DNA of 8,857 nucleotides from Pirellulales bacterium (GTDB taxonomy: Bacteria; Planctomycetota; Planctomycetia; Pirellulales; Thermoguttaceae), in assembly GCA_030617125.1 (NCBI GenBank), contig JAUWWA010000049.1, positions 1 to 8,857 on the forward strand. Reading direction: 5' to 3'. The position numbers were made by a program, and so were the translations under genes. Below are positions 1 through 5,204 of this stretch, piece by piece; position 1 is the stretch's first letter; each line of letters starts with the position of its first letter. Below the pieces are notes generated by a model. It was not told where the DNA came from and searched no databases. It saw only the letters and a program-made list of their open reading frames with translations.

Positions 1-7
1 CAGGCCG

Positions 8-56
8 GACTAGGGACTTCGGGTTAAAGGGTCAGGTGTCAGGGTTCAGGTGTGAC
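8..56. repeat. heptanucleotide array A (GGTTCAG-like units)
   Basis: About seven consecutive 7-base units in constant phase. The clearest are GGGTCAG (29-35), GTGTCAG (36-42) and GGTTCAG (43-49), with more degenerate units on the left. The array is the left member of an inverted pair with the array at 73-107: CAGGGTTCAGG at 40-50 is the exact reverse complement of 73-83. No reading frame is associated with it. The phase is seen directly; any function is unknown. Confidence 0.7.
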
Positions 57-72
57 GGCCGGCCATCAAAGT

Positions 73-107
73 CCTGAACCCTGAACCCCGAACTCTCAAC
101 TCTCATT
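73..107. repeat. heptanucleotide array A' (CCTGAAC units), inverted partner of array A
   Basis: Five units in perfect 7-base phase: CCTGAAC twice, then CCCGAAC, TCTCAAC and TCTCATT. They run in the opposite sense to the array at 8-56. The core stem is 12 bp (39-50 with 73-84), with a 22-base loop holding the 8-base palindrome GGCCGGCC at 57-64. The pair could act as a hairpin at the end of an upstream gene, but no U-tract follows, so I do not call a terminator. Confidence 0.75.
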
Positions 108-147
108 CAGGCCTGCTGTGGCCGAACGCCGCCGGGCGATAGTGGGC

Positions 148-176
148 GTGCCACTTCCTTGCGGACCGGGTATACT
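148..176 (+). promoter_or_regulatory. possible sigma70-type promoter for pabA-lnt
   Basis: TATACT at 171-176 is a 5/6 match to the -10 consensus. GTGCCA at 148-153 is a weak -35 (4/6) with a 17-base spacer. The same TATACT hexamer occurs in the much stronger promoter at 2752-2781. Transcription would start near 183, right where heptamer array B begins, so almost the whole leader would be the inverted array pair 181-282. The -10 is convincing and the -35 is weak. Confidence 0.4.
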
Positions 177-180
177 ATAA

Positions 181-215
181 GCTTTCAGCAGTCAGCTTTC
201 AGCTTTCAGCGGTCC
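181..215. repeat. heptanucleotide array B (GCTTTCA units)
   Basis: Five phased units: GCTTTCA, GCAGTCA, GCTTTCA, GCTTTCA, GCGGTCC. Positions 180-210 form the left arm of a long imperfect inverted repeat with 246-276: 31 columns, of which 27 are Watson-Crick and one is G-U. The off-consensus second unit GCAGTCA (188-194) is matched exactly by TGACTGC (262-268) in the partner array. Confidence 0.8.
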
Positions 216-247
216 CGGTTTGCAACGTTTCTCCCAAGAAATCATGC

Positions 248-282
248 TGAAAGCTGATGGCTGACTGCTAATAGCTGATGGC
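248..282. repeat. heptanucleotide array B' (TGAWRGC units), inverted partner of array B
   Basis: Five phased units: TGAAAGC, TGATGGC, TGACTGC, TAATAGC, TGATGGC. The array ends 22 bases before the chosen pabA start and covers the alternative upstream ATG at 278. With array B it can fold into a roughly 31-bp imperfect hairpin with a 35-base loop (211-245) in the leader of the pabA-lnt transcript. Confidence 0.8.
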
Positions 283-304
283 CGGGCCGCATCGCGGGGT
301 TTCG

Positions 305-889
305 ATGATCCTGTTGGTCGATAACTACGATTCGTTCACGTACAACCTGGTGCAGCGGCTCGGCGAGATCGATCCGTCGCTGGAGTTGGTGGTCCACCGC
401 AACGACCAGATCACGGTCGATGAGATCGAAGCCCGAGCGCCCACGCATGTAATCATCTCTCCCGGCCCGTGCACTCCCGACGAGGCGGGTATTTCCGTGG
501 CGACGGCCAAGCGATTCGCCGGTCGACTGCCGCTTTTGGGCGTTTGTCTGGGCCACCAGTCGATCGCCCAGGCCTTCGGCGCGAAGATCGTCCGCGCCGA
601 CCGGCTGATGCACGGCAAGACCGACCGGATCTACCACGACGACCGTGGATTGTATGAGGGCCTGGAAAATCCGCTCGTCGCCACACGATATCACAGCCTC
701 ATCGTTCGGCCCGACACGCTCGGCGACGAGTTCGAGGTTTGCGCCTGGTCGGAGTTGCCCGATGGCGGGCGGGAAATCATGGGTATCCGCCACAGACAGT
801 TTCCGGTGTTCGGCATGCAATTCCATCCGGAGAGTTTTCTGACCGATTGCGGCAAGACGATCCTGGAGCGGTTTCTGGCGGTCTCATGA
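305..889 (+). CDS. pabA: glutamine amidotransferase, PabA/TrpG family (aminodeoxychorismate or anthranilate synthase component II)
   Basis: Class I glutamine amidotransferase of 194 residues, the usual length for free-standing PabA/TrpG. It releases ammonia from glutamine for a chorismate-using partner (PabB for folate, TrpE for tryptophan). The N-terminus MILLVDNYDSFTYN is diagnostic of the family. The oxyanion strand SPGPCTPDEAG, the nucleophile motif GVCLGHQSIAQ with Cys81, the HGK segment and the closing FHPES with His174 and Glu176 complete the triad. The ATG at 305 is chosen because family homology begins exactly there; an in-frame ATG at 278 lies in a heptamer array and would add nine unrelated residues. 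Neither start has a good Shine-Dalgarno site. Neither pabB nor trpE is in the window, so the substrate branch cannot be decided, and many bacteria use one protein for both. The stop overlaps the lnt start (ATGA). Confidence 0.9.
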   Translation: MILLVDNYDSFTYNLVQRLGEIDPSLELVVHRNDQITVDEIEARAPTHVIISPGPCTPDEAGISVATAKRFAGRLPLLGVCLGHQSIAQAFGAKIVRADRLMHGKTDRIYHDDRGLYEGLENPLVATRYHSLIVRPDTLGDEFEVCAWSELPDGGREIMGIRHRQFPVFGMQFHPESFLTDCGKTILERFLAVS

Positions 890-2553
890 GTTTGCCTGTT
901 TCGCAATGGTGCCGCTCCACGCCGGGGCGAGCCGCGCTCTCTGCGTTATTGTTGTGGGCCGCGCTGCCGCCGCTGGGGCTGTGGCCGTTGGCGTGGATCG
1001 CGCCGCTGTGGTGGGTCCTGTTGATTCGGCAAAGGCAGTGGTCCGGCCGACGCCCGTATTGCACGCTTTGGGCCGCCGGGTTCCTCTTCTGGCTGGCGGT
1101 GCTCCATTGGCTGCGGCTGCCGCATCCGGCCACGAGTATCGGCTGGGTCGCGCTGTCGTTCTACTTCGCGTTCTACCTGCCGGTGTTCGTGGGTCTTTCG
1201 CGCGTGGCCGTGCACCGACTCCGCGTGCCCGTGATCCTGGCCGCGCCGGTCGTCTGGGCGGGACTGGAACTTGCCCGGGCGCACCTGCTGACTGGAATGA
1301 CGATGGCCAGCCTCGGCCACACACAGTACCGCTGGATCGCCGTGATTCAAATCGCCGACCTGGCCGGGCCTTACGGCGTCGGGTTCGTGGTGATGAGCGT
1401 GGCCGCCTGCCTGGCGCGGATGGTCCCCTGCGACCAGAGGCCGCCGGCGATCTGGCCGCTCGTGCCCGCCGCGGCCGTGTTTTGCGCGACGCTGTTCTAC
1501 GGCTATGTTCGCACTTCCGGTGAGTATGCCGGGCCGGGCGCGCGTATCGCCCTGATCCAGGGTTCCATCGACACCGAAATGAAAACCGATGACGGCATGC
1601 GTGCTCGCATTCACGAACACTACCGCACGCTCTCCGAAGAAGCAGCCGGGCGATATGGCAAGCTCGATCTGATCGTCTGGCCCGAGACGATGTTCCGCAA
1701 CACGCTGATCACCTGCGGGTCGAACGCGCACAAGCCGGACGTGTACAAGGACTGGACCCGGGAGCGATATCAGCGGGAATTGGAAGCGTTCGCCGTCGAG
1801 TCGCGCGGAGAGATGGGCCGGCTCGCCCGGCACTTCAAGGCCTCGATGATCCTCGGCGTCGACAACCATCACTTCGACGCCGACGGCGTAAAGGTATTCA
1901 ACGCGGCCGCGTTCGTTCGCCCCAATGGTCGCCTGGCGGGCATCTACCGTAAGAACCACCTCGTCATGTTCGGCGAGTACGTCCCCTTTGTCCGGTACGT
2001 GCCTTGGCTCCAGCGGCTCACGCCGCTGCCGGTCAGCCTCGACGCGGGCGTCGGACCGGCGGCATTTCCGCTCGGCGGGCTGCGGATCGCGCCGAATATC
2101 TGCTACGAAAGCGTGCTGTCGCACGTTATCCGCCGACAGGTGGGCACACTGAAGTCCCAAGGCGCCGAGCCCGACGTGCTGGTGAACTTGACCAACGACG
2201 GCTGGTTCTGGGGCTCCAGCGAGTTGGATCTGCACCTGATATGTGCGGTGTTTCGGGCGGTGGAGTGCCGCAAGCCGTTTCTGATTGCCGCCAACACCGG
2301 GTTCTCAGCGTGGATCGACGGCGACGGCCGGATCCGTCCGGCCTGGACCGACGACAAGGGACGCACGCGCCGGCAGGGACCTCGGCGGGCCGCTGCCGTC
2401 CTGCTGGCCGAGGTCCGCACCGACCGCCGCGATAGTTGGTACCTCCGCCACGGCGATTGGCCGGCGAGTGCGTGCCTGGTCGCGTGCATGGTGTTGGGTG
2501 TTGTTGGACTGTGGGGCGCCATGAAACGGTTCGACGTGAAACGTCGGAAGTAA
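886..2553 (+). CDS. lnt: apolipoprotein N-acyltransferase (Lnt)
   Basis: Membrane enzyme of 555 residues that transfers an acyl chain from phospholipid to the N-terminal diacylglyceryl-Cys of lipoproteins, the last step of lipoprotein maturation. The N-terminal half (about 13-210) holds several hydrophobic helices. A nitrilase-fold domain spans about 219-510, and a last membrane helix lies near 527-547. The catalytic triad is visible: Glu267 in VWPET, Lys356 in YRKNHLVMFGEYVPF (with Glu364 eight residues on) and Cys406 in NICYES. The conserved NLTNDGWFWGSS follows. It is longer than the 512-residue E. coli enzyme, partly through a charged insert at about 274-315. The ATG at 886 is chosen because it overlaps the pabA stop, suggesting translational coupling; the frame is open further upstream but that stretch lies inside pabA. 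In planctomycetes, with an LPS-bearing envelope, Lnt is expected. The family assignment is firm. Confidence 0.95.
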   Translation: MSLPVSQWCRSTPGRAALSALLLWAALPPLGLWPLAWIAPLWWVLLIRQRQWSGRRPYCTLWAAGFLFWLAVLHWLRLPHPATSIGWVALSFYFAFYLPVFVGLSRVAVHRLRVPVILAAPVVWAGLELARAHLLTGMTMASLGHTQYRWIAVIQIADLAGPYGVGFVVMSVAACLARMVPCDQRPPAIWPLVPAAAVFCATLFYGYVRTSGEYAGPGARIALIQGSIDTEMKTDDGMRARIHEHYRTLSEEAAGRYGKLDLIVWPETMFRNTLITCGSNAHKPDVYKDWTRERYQRELEAFAVESRGEMGRLARHFKASMILGVDNHHFDADGVKVFNAAAFVRPNGRLAGIYRKNHLVMFGEYVPFVRYVPWLQRLTPLPVSLDAGVGPAAFPLGGLRIAPNICYESVLSHVIRRQVGTLKSQGAEPDVLVNLTNDGWFWGSSELDLHLICAVFRAVECRKPFLIAANTGFSAWIDGDGRIRPAWTDDKGRTRRQGPRRAAAVLLAEVRTDRRDSWYLRHGDWPASACLVACMVLGVVGLWGAMKRFDVKRRK

Positions 2554-2751
2554 GCTTGCCGGTTCGAACGTGCAAAGAGAGAAAAGCGGGAAAAGAAACA
2601 CGGATGCATCAGGGTTACGTAGGTTTGGATTAGCAGACCGTTGTCCGTGGGAACGTTCCGGCCCGGGGGCTAAAGGGAGTTTCCCCCCGGACGGCGGGGT
2701 GTCGGTCGCTTCGCTGATTAACCCGAATTCGCCAGCTTAAGGGCATTCTGG
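2554..2751. other. intergenic region with GC-rich dyads between lnt and the shape operon
   Basis: No gene is seen. A purine-rich stretch follows lnt (about 2573-2602). A perfect 10-bp palindrome GGAACGTTCC lies at 2650-2659. A 7-bp GC stem, CCGGGGG (2663-2669) with CCCCCGG (2684-2690), has a 14-base loop that itself contains GGGA-GTT-TCCC. No T-run follows, so a rho-independent terminator is not supported, though the dyad may still end or insulate the lnt transcript. The operon promoter lies just downstream. Confidence 0.5.
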
Positions 2752-2781
2752 TTGACACGAGAAATTGGGCGAAGTTATACT
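2752..2781 (+). promoter_or_regulatory. strong sigma70-type promoter for the coiled-coil/mreBCD/PBP2 operon
   Basis: TTGACA at 2752-2757 matches the -35 consensus exactly. TATACT at 2776-2781 matches the -10 at 5 of 6 positions. The spacer is 18 bases. Transcription would start near 2788, giving a leader of about 54 bases before the ATG at 2842. No comparable site was noticed further into the operon, so this may drive all six downstream genes. Confidence 0.8.
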
Positions 2782-2826
2782 AAGAAGAGTATGTTCGCCG
2801 GTTTTGTTCGCCATCTGCGCGATTGG

Positions 2827-2832
2827 AAGGAG
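2827..2832 (+). promoter_or_regulatory. ribosome binding site of the coiled-coil gene
   Basis: AAGGAG ends nine bases before the ATG at 2842. It is the clearest Shine-Dalgarno site in the window and decides this start over the in-frame ATG at 2791 and the TTG at 2752, which lies inside the -35 box. Confidence 0.75.
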
Positions 2833-2841
2833 CGGTCTGCA

Positions 2842-3714
2842 ATGAACCTCGTCGGCAAGATTTTTACGGTACTGATCTTCGTCATGTCCGTGGTCTGTAT
2901 GGTATCCGCCGTGTTCGTGTACGCCACGCACAAGAATTGGAAGGACGTGGTGTTACGCACCGCGGAGGAGACCCCGCTAGGCGAAGAAATCGGCCTGAAG
3001 TACCAATTGGAGCAGAAAATCGAGCAAAACCAGAAACTCAAAGACCTGAAAGACAAACTCGAAAAGGATCACGACTGGGAACTTAATGCCAAGGACCAGG
3101 CCCACGGCAAACTGGAAACCGAATACGGCCTGCTCACAAATGAGCACACGCAACTCATCGAGCAGCATGCCAAGGAAGTCAGCGAGCGGCGTAATGCGGT
3201 GGCCGCCATCAGCGCTGCCCATCAAACGCTCGCGAAGTTCCGCGGTGAAGTCGAGACGCTGCGCACCGACAAAGCCGAAGCCCAGACGGACCGCGACGCC
3301 CACTTCAAGCAGGTGCTTCAACTGGAGGACACGCTACACCAGGCGGTCAACGAGCGGGAGCGGCTCCGCAAACGCATGGTGGAACTGGCCGAGGACCTCC
3401 GCAAGGCGGAGACGGTGCTGAGGCACTTCGGTTACGACAAGGACATGAGTCTGGACCCGTTCCCACCGATAGTCAAAGGAACGGTCGCGGCTGTCACCAG
3501 GCCCGACTTAATCGAAATCTCCATCGGCTCCGACGACGGATTGAAGGTGGGGCACAAGCTCGAAGTCCTCCGCGACGCCGGTGGCAGGAGCATCTATGTC
3601 GGACGAGTCTACGTCGTGAAAACCACCTTCGACAAGGCGGCCTGCAAGGTCGATCCCAACTTCCGAAAAAGCAACATCCAGATGGGCGATCGTGTCACCT
3701 CGAAAATCCAGTAG
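2842..3714 (+). CDS. membrane-anchored coiled-coil protein with C-terminal beta-rich domain, MreC-like layout
   Basis: A 290-residue protein that I do not recognise by name. A short N-terminus is followed by one membrane helix (about 7-29, IFTVLIFVMSVVCMVSAVFV). A long, highly charged coiled coil runs about 47-195, rich in Glu, Lys and Gln. A compact C-terminal domain covers about 211-290, with alternating hydrophobic strands and a Gly-rich turn (GTVAAVTRPDLIEISIGSDD, then GLKVGHKLEVL). The likely topology is N-in with the coiled coil and domain in the periplasm, as in MreC. I recall similar proteins in planctomycetes but cannot confirm this without a search. It is the first gene after a strong promoter and overlaps the next gene by 23 bases, with mreBCD and PBP2 behind. 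A scaffolding role in the elongasome is inference only. Start chosen from the AAGGAG site. Confidence 0.85.
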   Translation: MNLVGKIFTVLIFVMSVVCMVSAVFVYATHKNWKDVVLRTAEETPLGEEIGLKYQLEQKIEQNQKLKDLKDKLEKDHDWELNAKDQAHGKLETEYGLLTNEHTQLIEQHAKEVSERRNAVAAISAAHQTLAKFRGEVETLRTDKAEAQTDRDAHFKQVLQLEDTLHQAVNERERLRKRMVELAEDLRKAETVLRHFGYDKDMSLDPFPPIVKGTVAAVTRPDLIEISIGSDDGLKVGHKLEVLRDAGGRSIYVGRVYVVKTTFDKAACKVDPNFRKSNIQMGDRVTSKIQ

Positions 3715-3991
3715 CAAACCCGGCGGACCGTATCGCAAGCCTCGGGCGGATATCTACACCGTCCTGCTGGCGATTGCGCTGGTTGCACTTATCATCGGTA
3801 TCATCTGTCTCTGCTTCGAAATGGACATGTACAACTTCGAGTTCAAGGGCGGACCGAGCGTCTCGGCCGACTCACGCCCATCGACGGTCGTAACCAGAGC
3901 GTCGACGAGAACGTGTCGATATGCCTGCAAAGCCGCGACCACTGGTTGCGGCTTCACGCGCCGGTGGAGGCCAACCACGACATGCGCGTGA
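3692..3991 (+). CDS. small single-pass membrane protein, reading frame apparently broken after residue ~60
   Basis: As read, a GTG start at 3692 (overlapping the previous gene by 23 bases) gives 99 residues. Residues 1-20 are basic, 21-43 form one membrane helix (IYTVLLAIALVALIIGIICL), and MYNFEFKGG follows. From about residue 60 the frame turns into a Thr/Arg/Cys-rich sequence with scattered third-position bases, typical of a wrong frame. The -1 frame from 3871 to 4014 instead has strongly G/C-biased third positions and reads as an ordinary protein ending (with LQSRDHWLRLHAPVEANHD). It stops at TAA 4012-4014, two bases before the next heptamer array. A one-base loss near 3860-3871, real or from assembly, explains this, and the intact protein would be about 107 residues. 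The function is unknown; co-transcription with the coiled-coil gene and mreBCD suggests an envelope role. Confidence 0.6.
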   Translation: MSPRKSSSKPGGPYRKPRADIYTVLLAIALVALIIGIICLCFEMDMYNFEFKGGPSVSADSRPSTVVTRASTRTCRYACKAATTGCGFTRRWRPTTTCA

Positions 3992-4014
3992 TTTGCGCGC
4001 ATGTTACGACGTAA
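3871..4014 (+). other. displaced C-terminal coding segment of the small membrane gene (-1 frame)
   Basis: This stretch has 47 sense codons with mostly G or C in the third position and then TAA. It lacks its own plausible start and lies in the -1 frame relative to the GTG-initiated gene at 3692. It is best read as the natural C-terminus of that gene. I looked for a classic slippery heptamer (X XXY YYZ) at 3845-3871 and found none, so programmed frameshifting is not favoured. Confidence 0.55.
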
Positions 4015-4016
4015 GA

Positions 4017-4072
4017 CCCCAATCCCCAATCCCCAGCCCCTAGCCCCCAACCCCTAGTCCCTACCCCCGAGC
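4017..4072. repeat. heptanucleotide array C (CCCYARY units) abutting mreB
   Basis: Eight units in unbroken 7-base phase: CCCCAAT twice, then CCCCAGC, CCCTAGC, CCCCAAC, CCCTAGT, CCCTACC, CCCGAGC. They fill the whole gap between the displaced stop (4012-4014) and the mreB ATG (4077). The minus strand carries at least six runs of four or more G with loops of 2-3 bases, a strong G-quadruplex pattern on the template strand. The tract leaves no Shine-Dalgarno sequence ahead of mreB. CCCCAAT matches a heptamer I recall from cyanobacterial STRR repeats. Confidence 0.9.
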
Positions 4073-4076
4073 ACGG

Positions 4077-5126
4077 ATGCTCCAACGCCTGCTAAGCACT
4101 TTTCGTTTCGACCTGGCGGTTGACCTGGGAACGGCCAACACGCTCGTTGGCGTTGTCGGCGAAGGGCTCGTGCTCGATGAGCCGTCGGTGGTGGCCGTCG
4201 AGCGGGGGACCGGGCGAATTCTCTCCGGTGGCTGTGCGATCGGGCAGTTGGCCAAGCAAATGCAAGGCCGCACGCCCGAGAGGATCTCCGTCGTACGCCC
4301 CTTGTGCGACGGCGTGATCACCGACTTCGAGCTTTGCGAGGCGATGGTCCGCTACTTCCTGCGCAAGGCGCGGCCGCCCGGCTGGCGCCGCAAACCCCGC
4401 GTGCTGGTCGCCGCGCCCGGTTGCATCACGCCGGTCGAGCGCCGCGCCGTGTTCAACAGCATCCAGCGGGCCGGCGCCCGGCAGGTTTGGCTCATCGGCG
4501 AGGCCACCGCGGCCGCCATCGGCACCGGGTTGCCCATTGCCGAGCCGGTTGCCAGCATGATCGTCGATGTCGGCGGCGGGACCACCGAAGTCGCCGTGCT
4601 AAGTCTGGCCGAAACCGTGGCCGACGCCTCCATCCACACCGGGGGCGACGTGATGGACCGGGCCATCGTCGACTACCTCCGCCGCCATTACAGCCTGCGG
4701 ATCGGCACGGCGGCCGCCGAACGCTTGCGAATCGATATCGGCAGCGCCTTTCCGCTCCCCAAGGAACAGACACAAGAGATCAGCGGCGTCGATACGGTAA
4801 GCGGCTTGCCGCGGAAGGCAACCGTCACCAGCGAGGAGGTTCGCCAGGCGCTGGGCGATCCGCTCGAGGCGATTATCGAGGCAGTCAAGAGCACGCTCGA
4901 CCAGTGCAGCGCGGAACTGGCGGCCGACCTGGTCGACAACGGCGCGGTGCTCTGCGGGGGAGGCTCGTTGCTGCGGGGGATCGACCGGTTCATCAGCGAG
5001 CAGACGGGCCTGCCCGCCCGCGTTGTCCACGAGCCGCTCAGTACAGTGGCCAAGGGGATGCTGATTTGCCTGGAGCACTTTGAGAAGTGGAAACCGACGT
5101 TGCACTCCAGCGATGAGGACGTGTAG
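4077..5126 (+). CDS. mreB: rod shape-determining protein MreB (bacterial actin)
   Basis: An actin-fold ATPase of 349 residues, close to the usual 335-350. It forms membrane-bound filaments that position wall synthesis. The N-terminal MLQRLLSTFRF is an amphipathic membrane-binding segment. Phosphate loop 1 is DLGTANT (16-22). The catalytic glutamate is Glu142 in GEATAAAIG, where most MreBs read GEPMAAAIG. Phosphate loop 2 is DVGGGTTE (164-171). HTGGDVMDRAIVDYLRRHY and AAERLRIDIGSAFPL follow, and the adenosine motif is CGGGSLLRG (from 293), where TGGG is usual. The substitutions make this a divergent but complete MreB. The ATG at 4077 fits the family start exactly; it sits four bases after the heptamer array and has no real Shine-Dalgarno. 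Followed by mreC, mreD and PBP2, the standard order. Confidence 0.95.
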   Translation: MLQRLLSTFRFDLAVDLGTANTLVGVVGEGLVLDEPSVVAVERGTGRILSGGCAIGQLAKQMQGRTPERISVVRPLCDGVITDFELCEAMVRYFLRKARPPGWRRKPRVLVAAPGCITPVERRAVFNSIQRAGARQVWLIGEATAAAIGTGLPIAEPVASMIVDVGGGTTEVAVLSLAETVADASIHTGGDVMDRAIVDYLRRHYSLRIGTAAAERLRIDIGSAFPLPKEQTQEISGVDTVSGLPRKATVTSEEVRQALGDPLEAIIEAVKSTLDQCSAELAADLVDNGAVLCGGGSLLRGIDRFISEQTGLPARVVHEPLSTVAKGMLICLEHFEKWKPTLHSSDEDV

Positions 5127-5141
5127 GCGACGCGCGAAGAG

Positions 5142-5204
5142 AGAGGACAAAAGACAGAAAACAGAGGACAGAACGGTGAAGGGTAAAGGGCGAAGGGAGA
5201 GACG
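5142..5204. repeat. compound heptanucleotide array D/E (AGARGAC then TGAAGGG units) spanning the mreC start
   Basis: Nine units hold a single 7-base phase, with the consensus changing midway. AGAGGAC, AAAAGAC, AGAAAAC, AGAGGAC come first, then a bridging AGAACGG, then TGAAGGG, TAAAGGG, CGAAGGG and AGAGACG. The fourth unit supplies AGAGGA (5163-5168), seven bases before the GTG at 5176, and the later units encode the first basic residues of MreC. Confidence 0.85.

Noticed and set aside
8..282. CRISPR array or telomere-like repeat
   Set aside because: Units are only 7 bases and contiguous with no spacers, and arrays differ in consensus, so neither CRISPR nor telomeric repeats fit.
242..826. 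Minus-strand open frame of about the same length as pabA
   Set aside because: Mirror of the PabA/TrpG frame, which carries the full catalytic triad.
946..2235. Long minus-strand open frame (429 residues) opposite lnt
   Set aside because: Shadow of lnt: lnt has clear membrane segments and the Glu/Lys/Cys triad, while the antisense product is Arg/Gly/His-rich with no recognisable domain.
2663..2690. Rho-independent terminator after lnt
   Set aside because: The GC stem has a 14-base loop and no following T-run; kept only as a dyad in the intergenic entry.
2752..2841. N-terminal extension of the coiled-coil protein from TTG 2752 or ATG 2791
   Set aside because: TTG 2752 is inside the -35 box, and ATG 2791 lies at the predicted transcript start with no ribosome site. 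AAGGAG with 9-base spacing points to ATG 2842.
3842..3871. Programmed -1 ribosomal frameshift in the small membrane gene
   Set aside because: No X XXY YYZ slippery heptamer was found in the zero frame; a one-base deletion or assembly error is simpler.
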